Positions 34,492 through 44,506 of a stretch of DNA of 64,000 bases are shown here, in pieces. Source of the DNA: Clostridiales bacterium (GTDB lineage Bacteria > Bacillota > Clostridia > Oscillospirales > QAMX01). The notes below the pieces were generated by a model. The model did not search any database and had not been told where the DNA came from. It worked only from the letters and a program-made list of their open reading frames with translations. The translations under genes were made by a program, and so were the position numbers. The stretch spans positions 10,044 through 74,043 of the forward strand of contig JAEDMJ010000003.1 in NCBI GenBank assembly GCA_016303065.1. Direction: 5' to 3'. The stretch's first letter is position 1, and each line of letters opens with the position of its first letter.

Positions 34492-36549
34492 TCAGCGCTG
34501 CTCGTATTGGTAAATTGTGATGGCGTCTTTCAGCATGTTCACAACTTCGTCCATGGTTTTCCCTTTGACCTGCGCTCCCGCAGTCGTGAAATGTCCCCCG
34601 CCGCCAAGCTTCTCCATTATCAGCTGGACGTTTATTCGGCCCAGAGATCTGGCGGAAATGCTTACCGTGTCCTCAAACGGGAAGAGCACGAAGGACCCCG
34701 CGACGCCCGTGATGTTCATAAGATCGTCCGCCGCAGCCGCCGCAAGCGCCCTGTCAACGGGTTTGTCGGAAACGCTGACAGCGTACATATTGTCCACAAA
34801 GACCGCCTTTTTGACGATCTCCGCCCGCTCGATATAGCTTTTCATGTCGCTTTGGAACATTTTCTTGATTTCAACGGATTCCGCGCCGTTCCTGCGCAGG
34901 TACGCCGCCGCCTCAAAGGTGCGAACTCCGGTCTTCACGGCAAAGCTCTTTGTGTCGAGGATTATGCCCGCAAGCATGGCGCTCGCCTCAACCCGCAGCA
35001 TATCTCCCGAGTCCAGCATATACCCAAGTATTTCCGCGATCAGCTCGCACACCGAAGAAGCCGTGGGCTCGTGGATATTCAGAACGGCGTTGTCGATATA
35101 GTCCGCGACGCGCCGGTGATGGTCGACGACCGCAATCTTCGAGAAAGCGGACAGAAGGTTCTTGTCCTCCACATAGTTCGAGCGGTTTGTGTCCACAACG
35201 ACAAGGAGACTGCCCGGTTTTATTTCGATAAGCGCGTCTTCCGGGGAAATGAACACGTCGCGGTACTCGGGAGCCTGCTCCAAAAGCCCGATCAAAAGTC
35301 CCGCGTTGTTCAGTTTTTTGTCGACGATTATCCTCGCCCGCTTCCCGCACTTTCTCGCGGCGCACACAATGCCCGCGGTGCCGCCGACGCTGTCCAAATC
35401 AGCGATGCGGTGGCCCATGGCGTAAACGTCCGTGCTGTCATTTATGAGACCCCGCAGGACATTGGACATGATCCTGCTCTTGACCTTCGTGTGCTTTTCC
35501 TTTTCGTGGGTCATTCCGCCGAAGAACTCAAAATCCTTTTTCGTCTTTATGACCGCCTGATCCCCTCCGCGGGAAATCGCCATATCCAGCGCCAGCGCCG
35601 AAAAACGCTCCGCCTCCGCAAGGTCGGAAGAATCCCGGCCGATGCCGATGCTCACGGTAAGAGGAACTCCGCTGGGCGCCTTGATCGATTTCACCCGCTC
35701 AAGGATGTCAAAACGGTCGGCAGCCATTTTTCTGACAGAACGCTCATCCGCACAGAACATATATCTGTCCCGGTCGGTCTTTCTGAAGATACAGTCCGCG
35801 CCGATCTCCTCGACCCAGGCGCGCATCGCCGTGTCCAAATCCGCCATCATTGAGGTTCTGACCGATTCGCTGCTCCCGCGGCCAATGTCCTCGTAGTTGT
35901 CACAGACAAGCTCTCCGAACACAAGGCGGCTTCCGTCAAGCTCTTCCCGAAGAGCGATCTCCTCCGTGCGCTCAATCCAGTAAAGCGCGGCGAAAAGGTT
36001 GCTGTAATCCCCTTTTCCGGGGCGGACAATGCTCGAATATATCTCAAAGCTCCGCCCGTCGATCACTTCCGTCTCCGGCTTCTGAACCTTTCCCTCGATT
36101 ATCCACTTCAGGTCAAATCCCGGAACAACGTCCTTGAGCTGCATCTGAAAATAGTTGTTCGGACAGCCGGTAAGGCGCAGGAACTCGTTGTTGCACCAGA
36201 CAAGCTCGCCCGTGTCGACTTTGACAAGAATGATCGGAGCAGGCATATTGAGAAGAGAGTCGTTTACCGCCATGTCCGTGTTCACCGGCACCTTCTCATA
36301 ATACGGCGTCAGCACCACCGAACGCTTTTTTGCCGCCGCAAGAGAAGCCGCCACCGCTCCGATGTAAACAACGAATTCCGCCGCGCTCAGATACCATCTT
36401 CCGGCATATTTAAGCTCTATCCACAGCGTCGCCCCCACAAAGACCGGCACAACGGCATAAAGGACGACCGCAATTGCAGAAACGCTTTTTTTGACACGCT
36501 TTTCCGTTTTCAACCCGAATCCCGCGCCTTTCCGCAGCCCGGAGCACAA
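34492..36549 (-). CDS. gdpP: Cyclic-di-AMP phosphodiesterase GdpP
   Basis: A protein of up to 685 residues that hydrolyses c-di-AMP to pApA. It has two membrane helices (about 25-45 and 55-72), a PAS-like domain (95-200), a degenerate GGDEF domain (205-340) and a DHH/DHHA1 hydrolase. In the DHH part GHRIADLD (379-386) gives the metal Asp residues, DTN is at 453-455, DHH at 476-478, and GGGGHFTTAGAQ near the end binds substrate. No ATG fits: TTG at 36549 and TTG at 36513 are both possible, so the N-terminus is uncertain. It heads the operon with rplI and rnz. Confidence 0.92.
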   Translation of the reverse strand: MCSGLRKGAGFGLKTEKRVKKSVSAIAVVLYAVVPVFVGATLWIELKYAGRWYLSAAEFVVYIGAVAASLAAAKKRSVVLTPYYEKVPVNTDMAVNDSLLNMPAPIILVKVDTGELVWCNNEFLRLTGCPNNYFQMQLKDVVPGFDLKWIIEGKVQKPETEVIDGRSFEIYSSIVRPGKGDYSNLFAALYWIERTEEIALREELDGSRLVFGELVCDNYEDIGRGSSESVRTSMMADLDTAMRAWVEEIGADCIFRKTDRDRYMFCADERSVRKMAADRFDILERVKSIKAPSGVPLTVSIGIGRDSSDLAEAERFSALALDMAISRGGDQAVIKTKKDFEFFGGMTHEKEKHTKVKSRIMSNVLRGLINDSTDVYAMGHRIADLDSVGGTAGIVCAARKCGKRARIIVDKKLNNAGLLIGLLEQAPEYRDVFISPEDALIEIKPGSLLVVVDTNRSNYVEDKNLLSAFSKIAVVDHHRRVADYIDNAVLNIHEPTASSVCELIAEILGYMLDSGDMLRVEASAMLAGIILDTKSFAVKTGVRTFEAAAYLRRNGAESVEIKKMFQSDMKSYIERAEIVKKAVFVDNMYAVSVSDKPVDRALAAAAADDLMNITGVAGSFVLFPFEDTVSISARSLGRINVQLIMEKLGGGGHFTTAGAQVKGKTMDEVVNMLKDAITIYQYEQR

Positions 36550-36579
36550 ATCTCCGGCAAATATAAAACCTCTAAGATA

Positions 36580-36608
36580 ATTATATCAGAAACATGAAAA
36601 AAATTCAA
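36580..36608 (-). promoter_or_regulatory. Predicted promoter of gdpP-rplI-rnz
   Basis: -10 TATAAT (36580-36585), 17-nt spacer, -35 TTGAAT (36603-36608). Confidence 0.55.
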
Positions 36609-36729
36609 CACGTCCCCCCTCTTTTTTCCCGTTTTGCTTTTTTGGTCTTTTCTTCTCTCCTTTCAAAATATCCCTTCCCGGCCTTCGCTTCCGGAAAAGC
36701 CTGAAATTTTTTCCCCCCCAAAAAAAGAA

Positions 36730-36772
36730 AAAACATGGTTTTTCCGCGCCTTGCACGGAGAAACCATGTTTT
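36730..36772 (-). terminator. Intrinsic terminator of the pyrH-polC operon
   Basis: Arms 36730-36746 and 36756-36772 pair over 17 bases with one G-U; a long T-rich run follows on the minus strand, 4 nt past the polC stop. Confidence 0.85.
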
Positions 36773-36776
36773 CGGT

Positions 36777-39700
36777 TCACATATCGAACAGTGTCGTCTG
36801 GCGGCTTTCGGGCATTCCTTCAAGCGCGCCGAGACGGCGAAGATCCTTCACGATAGTGTCGCTGAGCTTTTTGCACCGGTCGGAAAGATCCTCCACCGAC
36901 GCAAAAGCGCCTTTTTCCCTCTCCTCGGCAAGCTCGTTTGCCGCAATTCCGCCAAGGCCCGGAACCGCCTGGAAAGGCAGGCGCAGCGCCTTTTCTTCCC
37001 GGCAGATGCCGAAGAACTGGGGCTCCGACCTGTAAAGGTCGATCGGCAGGAACCTGAATCCGCGGGCAAGGAACTCGTGGGCGATCTCAAGGGTGCGCAC
37101 AAGCTCCTTTTCCGTCTGGGTCGCCTTGTTCCCGAGGGCTTCCATCTCACGGATGCGCCGCTTCACGGCCTCATCTCCGGCAAGCATGGCGTCGGCGTCA
37201 AACGCCTTTGCCTTTATTCCGAAGAACGACCCGTAATACTCAAGCGGATGGTAAACCTTGAACCAGGCGATTCTGAGAGCCATCACGACGTAGGCCGAAG
37301 CGTGGGCTTTCGGGAAAAGATAACTGATCTTGTTGCAGGACTCGATATACCACTCCGGAACGCCGTGGGCAAGCATGAGCTCCCGCCACTCCGGGGTTAT
37401 CTTCGGCTCGCCCTCCACCTTGGATTTTTTTCTGACTTTTTCCATGATTTTGAACGCCGTCAGTGGCTCGATGCCCAGCTTCATCAGGTAGACCATGATG
37501 TCGTCGCGGCAGCAGATGCATCCGCGCAGGGGAATTCCGCTGGCGACAAGCTGATCCGCGTTGTCAAGCCACACTCCCGTTCCGTGGGAGAGTCCGGAAA
37601 TTCTGACAAGGTCGGCGATCGTTGCCGGTTGGGTCGCGTCAAGCATCCCGCGGACGAATCCCGTTCCGAATTCGGGGATTCCGAGAGCGCCGTTCGTTCC
37701 GGTTATCTCGTCGTCGGGAATGCCAAGAGGCTCGTTGGAGGTGAATATCCGGAGCACGGTCGGGTCGTTTATCGGCACGTCGTCCATCTTGATGCCCGTG
37801 TTGTCTTCAAGATACCGGAGGATGGTCGGGTCGTCCTTTCCGAGAAGGTCAAACTTCAGGACGTTTGAGTCGATGGAGTGGTAGTCGACGTGGGTCGTTA
37901 TCATGTCGATGTCTTTTCCCGCAGGGGTCTGTACCGGGGTGAACTCGTAGATCTCCTTGTCCTTCGGAATGACGATAAGACCTCCGGGGTGCTGGCCCGT
38001 GGTTTTTTTGACGCCCGTACAGCCGATCGTCAGGCGGTTTTCCTCCGCCTTGCTGAGGTGGAGCCCCCGCTCCTCGCAGTACTTTTTGACATAGCCGTAG
38101 GCGATCTTGTCCTTGACGGCAGAGACCGTTCCGACCTTGAAGACCTTGTCCGCGCCGAAAAGCTCTTTCGTGTGTTCGTGGGCTTTGGCCTGGTATTCTC
38201 CGGAAAAGTTCAGGTCGATGTCCGGCTCCTTGTCGGCGTTGAAGCCAAGGAACGTGGCAAAGGGAATGTCAAAACCGTCGCGGATCATGAGCGTTCCGCA
38301 GTTGGGGCAGTTCTTGTCCGGCATGTCCGGCCCAAGGTCGGCTTCGGGATGAAATTCCGAATATTTGCAATTCGGGCACCGATAGTGGGGCGGAAGGGCG
38401 TTTATTTCGGTTATCCCCGAAAAAAACGCCACGATCGACGAGCCCACCGAGCCTCTGGAGCCGACGAGATATCCGTTTTCCATGGAACGCTTGATGAGTT
38501 TCTGGGAAAACATGTACATAACGTCGTAGCCGTGGCCGATTATCGGCTCCAGCTCTTTGTTTATTGCCGTCTCAACGATCTCCGGCAGCGGATCCCCGTA
38601 GAGCTCCTTTGCCTTCGACCAGGTAAGCCGCCTCAGCTCCTCGTCCGAACCGGGAAGCTTCGGCGGAAAAAGTCCGTCGGGGAAGGGTTTCGTCCCGTCC
38701 TCGCACCAGTCGGCAACGATGTTTGTATTTGTGACGACAACCTCCCACGCCTTTTTCTCACCGAGATACGCAAACTCTTCAAGCATCTCGTCCGTGGTCC
38801 GAAGATAGAGGGGCGCCTGGTTGTCGCAGTCCTTGAAGCCCTCGCTGGCCTGGAGAATGGCGCGGAAGCGCGCGTCCTCCTTGTCGAGAAAGTGCACGTC
38901 CCCCGTGGCCACGACGGGTTTTCCGAGCTTTTCGCCCAGCCGCACGATCCGTCTGTTGAAATCCCTGAGATCGTCCTCGGTGTAATACTGGATCTCGTCC
39001 TTGCCGCGCTTTATGCCGTCGCGGATCATGAATTCGTTGTTTCCCAGGGGCTGGATCTCAAGAAAATCGTAGTACGACGCGATGCGCTCGATCTCTTCGG
39101 CGCTCTTTCCGTCGGCAATTGCGGAGTAGAGCTCGCCCGCTTCGCAGGCAGAACCGACGATGAGCCCTTCGCGGTATTTGTCCAGTTCAAAGCGCGGTAT
39201 GACCGGGTTCTTTCTGCGGTTCAAATATTTAAGATGTCCGATGCTGACCAGGCGGTACAGATTGACAATGCCCGTCCGGTTCTTTGCAAGCAGAATTATG
39301 TGATACGTCTTTGCCGGCAGGCCGAGCGCGCCGCTGGAGGCGTTTTTATACTTTCTTTCCGTCAAAAGCCCGTTAAGCTCCGAAAGCTTCGCCGCACCAA
39401 GCTCGCTTTCGGCCCTCCGCATGAGCTCCGCGAAAATGAACGCCAGCGCCGCCGTGTCCTCCGCGGCTGTGTGGTGGCGAAACTGCGGGGCTTTAAGGTG
39501 TTCGGCGACGACGTCAAGCTTGTGCCTTGAAAGCTCGGGAAGCAAAACCCGCGAAATCTCCAGAGTGTCCACGGACACCGGAGTCCAGTCCAGCCCGATG
39601 CGCCCGCAGGCCTCGGCAATAAATCCCGTGTCAAAGGAAGCGTTGTGGGCAACGACCGGCCTGTCCCTGCAGAATTCGCGGAAAGCCCGCACCGCCTCGT

Positions 39701-41204
39701 CTTCCTTCGGCGCGCCGGAAACCGTCGCATCGGTTATTCCGGTGAGCTTTGTAATAAACGCGCTGATGGGTTTTTCCGGGTTCACATATGTGTGGAATGT
39801 CTCCCCGGTCACGCCGTTTTTGACAATGCAGGCTCCGATCTCGGTTATGCGCTCCCGGCGGGCATCGGTCCCCGTGGTTTCAAGGTCAAAACAGACAAAT
39901 TCACCGTTCAGCGGCTCGTCCGAGTCCCCGACGACGGCGTTGGATTCCGTTGTGGCCGTTGAAAAATACCCCTCGCAGCCGTAAATGATCTTTATGCCTT
40001 TTCCGGCCTTCAGGGCTTCCGGGAATGCCTGGGTCACGCCGTGGTCGGTGATGGCGATCGCCTTGTGCCCCCAGGATTTCGCCCGAGAAATAAGGCTTGT
40101 GGCGGTGGAAACCGCATCCATCTGGCTCATGGTGGTGTGCATATGCAGCTCGACGCGCTTTTCCGAACAGGTGTCCTTCTTTTCCGGTTTGTCCGCGCGG
40201 ACTATGTCGAAAAATTTCAAAACGCGGTCCCCGTAGAAATTGTCCTGTTCCATCTCTCCGCGAACCTTTATGTAGGCACCGACCGTCAGGTTTTTCAAAA
40301 GACTGTCGCTGTTTTCGACGGCAATTATGCGCTTTATGCGGACCGAACCGGTCTTGTCGGTGATGTCGGCGGAGATGATCCTCTGGCGTCCGGAACGAGT
40401 GTCCTTTACGTCCATGGCGAAGACCTCGCCGCACACGGCGACCTCTCCCACGTCCGAGTCGATCTCGCTCATCTTTATCGGGGCTTCACCGAAGTTCTTT
40501 CCGAAATAGATGTCCTCATCCGGAACGGGCGGCGCTTTCGGTCTTGGCGGACGCTTTGAAAATCCGTTCTTTTGGAAACGCGCCTGCTCCCGGGGCTCTT
40601 CCGTCCGCTCCGGCGGCGCTTTGGGCTCCGGTTCAGGGATGCTGTACGCCTCTTCCTCCGGAGCGAAGCGGACCGGAGCGCTCCAGCTGTATCCGCAGTC
40701 CGGCCCCTCGTCCGTACAGCACGGAAGCTCCTCCGGGTCTTCCTCGAAAACGACCTGCAGCTTTTCCGAAAAGGACTCCCGAAGTATCCGTTCGATCTCT
40801 CTTGCAATTCCCGCGTCGGCCAAAAGCTCCGCTCCCGGAGTTTTCAGCGAAACGATGAACTTTCCGTTTTCCCGTCTCACCGAGCACCCGGAAAGCACCG
40901 CCCCCGATATGGGATCGCCCTTCACCGCGCAGTCGATCACCGCCGGGATCATCGCGTCTTCAAGCGCTCCGTAGACCGGCGTCAGTTCGACTTTTCTCAG
41001 TGTGTACGCACGCTGAATCCGGCGCTCAATACCGGAGAGCTCCGGATATGTAAGCGGACGCTCAAATTTCACGCAGACGTGAAGATATCTCTCTTCGCGG
41101 TCAAGGTTAAGCTTTGTGCACACTGCGTTCTGCACCGCTTCCCCCAAACCCGCTTTATCAAAATCCGCAAGCCTGAAGGCTTCACGGATGCTTGCCTGTG
41201 ACAT
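36777..41204 (-). CDS. polC: DNA polymerase III alpha subunit, PolC type
   Basis: A 1475-residue Gram-positive replicative polymerase with built-in proofreading. In order: N-terminal domains (1-240, with a Pro/Glu-rich linker near 185-230), OB fold (250-340), PHP domain beginning HMHTTMS (354-360), DEDD exonuclease starting FVCFDLETTG (437-446) inserted in the PHP domain, then the C-family polymerase core with the zinc-type Cys cluster (RCPNCKYSEF then CPNCGTL) and DIDLNFSG. Length is normal for PolC. It is the last gene of its operon, 23 nt after ispG, and ends at a strong terminator. Confidence 0.97.
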   Translation of the reverse strand: MSQASIREAFRLADFDKAGLGEAVQNAVCTKLNLDREERYLHVCVKFERPLTYPELSGIERRIQRAYTLRKVELTPVYGALEDAMIPAVIDCAVKGDPISGAVLSGCSVRRENGKFIVSLKTPGAELLADAGIAREIERILRESFSEKLQVVFEEDPEELPCCTDEGPDCGYSWSAPVRFAPEEEAYSIPEPEPKAPPERTEEPREQARFQKNGFSKRPPRPKAPPVPDEDIYFGKNFGEAPIKMSEIDSDVGEVAVCGEVFAMDVKDTRSGRQRIISADITDKTGSVRIKRIIAVENSDSLLKNLTVGAYIKVRGEMEQDNFYGDRVLKFFDIVRADKPEKKDTCSEKRVELHMHTTMSQMDAVSTATSLISRAKSWGHKAIAITDHGVTQAFPEALKAGKGIKIIYGCEGYFSTATTESNAVVGDSDEPLNGEFVCFDLETTGTDARRERITEIGACIVKNGVTGETFHTYVNPEKPISAFITKLTGITDATVSGAPKEDEAVRAFREFCRDRPVVAHNASFDTGFIAEACGRIGLDWTPVSVDTLEISRVLLPELSRHKLDVVAEHLKAPQFRHHTAAEDTAALAFIFAELMRRAESELGAAKLSELNGLLTERKYKNASSGALGLPAKTYHIILLAKNRTGIVNLYRLVSIGHLKYLNRRKNPVIPRFELDKYREGLIVGSACEAGELYSAIADGKSAEEIERIASYYDFLEIQPLGNNEFMIRDGIKRGKDEIQYYTEDDLRDFNRRIVRLGEKLGKPVVATGDVHFLDKEDARFRAILQASEGFKDCDNQAPLYLRTTDEMLEEFAYLGEKKAWEVVVTNTNIVADWCEDGTKPFPDGLFPPKLPGSDEELRRLTWSKAKELYGDPLPEIVETAINKELEPIIGHGYDVMYMFSQKLIKRSMENGYLVGSRGSVGSSIVAFFSGITEINALPPHYRCPNCKYSEFHPEADLGPDMPDKNCPNCGTLMIRDGFDIPFATFLGFNADKEPDIDLNFSGEYQAKAHEHTKELFGADKVFKVGTVSAVKDKIAYGYVKKYCEERGLHLSKAEENRLTIGCTGVKKTTGQHPGGLIVIPKDKEIYEFTPVQTPAGKDIDMITTHVDYHSIDSNVLKFDLLGKDDPTILRYLEDNTGIKMDDVPINDPTVLRIFTSNEPLGIPDDEITGTNGALGIPEFGTGFVRGMLDATQPATIADLVRISGLSHGTGVWLDNADQLVASGIPLRGCICCRDDIMVYLMKLGIEPLTAFKIMEKVRKKSKVEGEPKITPEWRELMLAHGVPEWYIESCNKISYLFPKAHASAYVVMALRIAWFKVYHPLEYYGSFFGIKAKAFDADAMLAGDEAVKRRIREMEALGNKATQTEKELVRTLEIAHEFLARGFRFLPIDLYRSEPQFFGICREEKALRLPFQAVPGLGGIAANELAEEREKGAFASVEDLSDRCKKLSDTIVKDLRRLGALEGMPESRQTTLFDM

Positions 41205-41227
41205 TGGTACATCCTTTCATTGCCGCT

Positions 41228-42286
41228 TCAAAGGAGCGCTCTGAGCTCGTCCAGCAGAGCTTCAACGGCGGCGTCTGCCGGAACCTTTCTGAGCGGAGTC
41301 CCCTTTACAAAAAGAAGAAATTCGTCAATTCCTCCGGCAAGGCCGACATCGGCCTCTCTGGCCTCCCCCGGCCCGTTCACGATGCAGCCCATGACCGCCA
41401 CCGTCAGCTTTTTGCCGGTCTTCATCCCGGCGACGGCTTCGCTGACCTCCGCCGCGACCTTTTCGAGGCAGACCCGCGTTCTCCCGCAGGTCGGGCATGA
41501 GACAACGTTTATTCCCGACGAATTAAGCCCGGCGGCGCTGAGAATATCTTTCGCCGCCCTGACCTCCTGAACCGGGTCCCCCGTCAGAGACACACGGATC
41601 GTGTCTCCGACGCCCATGGCCAGAAGCGCGCCGATGCCGATTGCCGAACGAAGTCTTCCGGCTTCGTTCGCTCCGGCTTCCGTCACGCCGATGTGAAGGG
41701 GATATCTGAACTTCTCCGACGCGGCAAGGTTTGCCTCGATCGTCCTGGCAACGTCGCTTGCCTTTATGGAAAGACAGATGTCGGTAAAGCCGAATTTTTC
41801 AAGGGCGGAAATATTCTCCTCCGCACTCATTATGAGCGCCTCCGCGGTCGGCCCTCCGCACTTTTCCAAAATGTCCCTGCGGACCGAACCGCTGTTGACT
41901 CCCACGCGGATCGGAACTTTTCCCGCGGCGCAGGCCTTCGCAACGCGCCTGATGCGGTCTTCGGAGCCGATATTTCCCGGATTTATCCTTATCTTGTCCG
42001 CGCCGCTTTCCAGTGCGGCAAGGGCAAGGCGATAGTCAAAATGTATGTCCGCAGAAAGCGGCAGGGGCGAACGCGCCCGTATTTTTCCAAAGGCTCTCGC
42101 CGACTCCATATCCGGCACGGCAAGCCGCACAAGATCGCAGCCCGCCTCCGCCAAAGCGGCGATCTGTTCACAGGCCGCTTCCACGTCCGTCGTCGGCACG
42201 TTCGTCATGGATTGGATCGAGATCGGCGCGCCGGCGCCGATGACCAGTCCGCCCGCATTTATCGCCGTGGTAATCTTTCGTTTCAT
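41228..42286 (-). CDS. ispG: 4-hydroxy-3-methylbut-2-enyl diphosphate synthase
   Basis: A 352-residue IspG (GcpE), the 4Fe-4S enzyme that converts MEcPP to HMBPP in the MEP isoprenoid pathway. Cluster ligands are C264 and C267 (SCPTCGRT) and C301, with E308 in MGCIVNGPGEA as the fourth. It lies in the same operon as dxr, which makes an earlier step, and uppS, which uses the product. In Bacillus proS stands at this position instead; ispG here is common in Clostridia. Confidence 0.96.
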   Translation of the reverse strand: MKRKITTAINAGGLVIGAGAPISIQSMTNVPTTDVEAACEQIAALAEAGCDLVRLAVPDMESARAFGKIRARSPLPLSADIHFDYRLALAALESGADKIRINPGNIGSEDRIRRVAKACAAGKVPIRVGVNSGSVRRDILEKCGGPTAEALIMSAEENISALEKFGFTDICLSIKASDVARTIEANLAASEKFRYPLHIGVTEAGANEAGRLRSAIGIGALLAMGVGDTIRVSLTGDPVQEVRAAKDILSAAGLNSSGINVVSCPTCGRTRVCLEKVAAEVSEAVAGMKTGKKLTVAVMGCIVNGPGEAREADVGLAGGIDEFLLFVKGTPLRKVPADAAVEALLDELRALL

Positions 42287-42310
42287 TTTACGCTGTTTAC
42301 CCTTTCAAGT

Positions 42311-43345
42311 TCAGCCTTTAATCAGCCGCACGATGTCGTTGAAGGTGACAAAAACCATAAGCGCCATGAAAAGCACCAGCCCGGCAAGATGAACGTAGTT
42401 CTCATATTTCGGATTCAGCTTTCTGACTCCGAACAGGCCGAGAACAAGCTCAACGGCCAGGAAAAACACTCTTCCTCCGTCAAGGGCCGGAAGCGGAAGC
42501 ATATTCATAACCGCAAGGTTAATGGCAATAAACGCCGCAAGCTCAAAAAACACCTCGAGGCTGTAATTTTTTGCGGCGGAGGACATGACCGCCGTTATTC
42601 CGACCGGCCCCGACATATCCGTGACCTTCGCCGCGCCGCTGAACAGGTCCATGATGCTCATCCGTATCATCCGGACGTATTCCATCGAGATCCTTCCGGC
42701 ATACCCGAGTTTTGAAAAAAAGGTCGCTTCCTTCGTTTCAAGATTTATGCCGTACCGAAGGCCCCCGCCCTCTTCAAACTCCCGCGGCACGATCTCGGCG
42801 TTCTCAAGCCTGACCTTTTCTCCGCCGCGGCGAACGACGATCGTGTGGCTGCTGTTTCCGCTTCGCGAAAGAAGATAGGCGATCTTTCCCGGATCAAGCA
42901 CACGCTCCCCGTCGATGGAGATGATTTCGTCCCCGGCAAGAAGTCCGGCGTTCGTCCCTCCCAGGGCTTCGGGAAAGCCCGATATCACGTTCGTGGTAAG
43001 AGTTTTTACCGGCATTACAAGTATGGCCAGAATGACAAGCCCCATCAGAAAGTTCATCGCCGATCCGGCGACAAGCACCAGAAACCTCGCCCAGACCGGT
43101 TTGTTGACAAAGGCGCGCTCGTCGGCGGAACTTTCGTCCTCGCCTTCCATGACGCACGCTCCGCCGATCGGGAAAGCACAGACGCAAAAATCCGTTTCAC
43201 CGATTTTTTTGCCGAAAAGACGCGGTCCGAGCCCGATGGAAAATGCATTCACACGGACGCCGACCGCTTTTGCAACAAGAAAATGACCGAGCTCGTGAAC
43301 AACGATCAGGAGCCCGAAAATCAAAATTGCCAGAACAATATACAT
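42311..43345 (-). CDS. rseP: Site-2 protease RseP (M50)
   Basis: A 344-residue intramembrane zinc metalloprotease. The zinc motif HELGH is at residues 17-21 in the first helix; one PDZ domain covers about 110-200; the third metal motif is in PLPALDGGR near residue 300; four membrane helices in total. It cleaves anti-sigma factors and remnant signal peptides within the membrane. It lies 9 nt after dxr in the operon. Confidence 0.95.
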   Translation of the reverse strand: MYIVLAILIFGLLIVVHELGHFLVAKAVGVRVNAFSIGLGPRLFGKKIGETDFCVCAFPIGGACVMEGEDESSADERAFVNKPVWARFLVLVAGSAMNFLMGLVILAILVMPVKTLTTNVISGFPEALGGTNAGLLAGDEIISIDGERVLDPGKIAYLLSRSGNSSHTIVVRRGGEKVRLENAEIVPREFEEGGGLRYGINLETKEATFFSKLGYAGRISMEYVRMIRMSIMDLFSGAAKVTDMSGPVGITAVMSSAAKNYSLEVFFELAAFIAINLAVMNMLPLPALDGGRVFFLAVELVLGLFGVRKLNPKYENYVHLAGLVLFMALMVFVTFNDIVRLIKG

Positions 43346-43354
43346 AAAAATCTC

Positions 43355-44506
43355 CTAAAGCGCACCGAGCGCTTTAAACGCCGCTTCGCGGGCAGCGGCG
43401 TCGGTTTCGAGAACGGAGTCAAGACTGTCGGGTTCGCTCCGGGGCACAGCGTCCATGGCCTCCCCGATAATATCCGTTATCTGCGTGAAACGAATCTTTC
43501 CCTCCGCAAACATCTGTCCCGCCGCTTCCGCCGCGGCATTGAACACCGTGGGCAGACTCCCTCCGAGCCTTCCCGCGCGCCGTGCAAGGCCAAGGGCGGG
43601 GTAAGTGCCGCAGTCGGGTTCAAAAAACGTCAGTCCGGCGTAGTCCGAAAGCCGCAGTCTCTCAACTCCGCAGTCCTCCGAACCGTTCCCGGTCAGCGCA
43701 TAGGCGATCGGAGTCCGCATATCCGGAACGCCGAGCTGGGCAAGCATCGCCCCGTCCGAAAACTCGATCAGCGAGTGTACGACGCTCTGCGGATGGATGA
43801 GTATGTCTATGCGGTCTTCGCTCAAACCGAAGAGCTGCATTGCCTCCATAAGCTCAAGTCCCTTGTTGACAAGGGACGCCGAATCCACCGTCACCTTTGC
43901 GCCCATGCTCCAGTTCGGATGCTTAAGAGCCTCGGCAAGGGTAACGTTTTCCATTTCCCCGCGGGTACGGCCGAAAAAAGCCCCGCCGGAAGCCGTAAGC
44001 GTTATGCGCGACGGCATATCCCCGGGATTTCTCGCAATACAGCGGTAGATCGCGCTGTGCTCCGAATCCACCGGAATGATCGAAACGCCCTTTTCCGCCG
44101 CCCTCTTCCGCACAATCGGACCGGCGCAGACGAGCGCCTCTTTGTTGGCAAGCGCAATATCGTGCCCCGCATCCACCGCGGAAAGCACGGGCTTTAACCC
44201 CGCGGTTCCGACAATGGCAGCGACGACAAGCTCCGCCAGGGGGTTCGCCGCCGCCTCGCAGACTCCGTCCTCACCGGAGAGGACTTTTATTCCCGTGTCC
44301 GAAAGCCTCAGGCGGAGCTCACGCGCAGCGCGCTCGTCCGCCATCGCCGCAACAGCCGGACGAAACCTTCGTGCCTGTTCTTCCGCAAGAGAAACATTTC
44401 TTCCGGCGGCCAAAGCCGTCACCGGAATTCCAAGCCTTGCGGCCACGTCAAGCGTCTGGGTCCCGATCGAGCCGGTGGAGCCCAAAACAGATATTGCCCG
44501 CTTCAT
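43355..44506 (-). CDS. dxr: 1-deoxy-D-xylulose 5-phosphate reductoisomerase
   Basis: A 383-residue Dxr that makes MEP from DXP. The NADPH site is VLGSTGSIGTQTLD near the N-terminus; VDSEHSAIYRC and LTASGGAFFG are the metal and substrate blocks. Length is normal. It overlaps cdsA by 4 nt. Confidence 0.96.
   Translation of the reverse strand: MKRAISVLGSTGSIGTQTLDVAARLGIPVTALAAGRNVSLAEEQARRFRPAVAAMADERAARELRLRLSDTGIKVLSGEDGVCEAAANPLAELVVAAIVGTAGLKPVLSAVDAGHDIALANKEALVCAGPIVRKRAAEKGVSIIPVDSEHSAIYRCIARNPGDMPSRITLTASGGAFFGRTRGEMENVTLAEALKHPNWSMGAKVTVDSASLVNKGLELMEAMQLFGLSEDRIDILIHPQSVVHSLIEFSDGAMLAQLGVPDMRTPIAYALTGNGSEDCGVERLRLSDYAGLTFFEPDCGTYPALGLARRAGRLGGSLPTVFNAAAEAAGQMFAEGKIRFTQITDIIGEAMDAVPRSEPDSLDSVLETDAAAREAAFKALGAL

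Noticed and set aside
37878..39530. Plus-strand open frame of 550 codons antisense to polC
   Set aside because: It has no recognisable motif and exactly overlies conserved polymerase and exonuclease blocks of polC.
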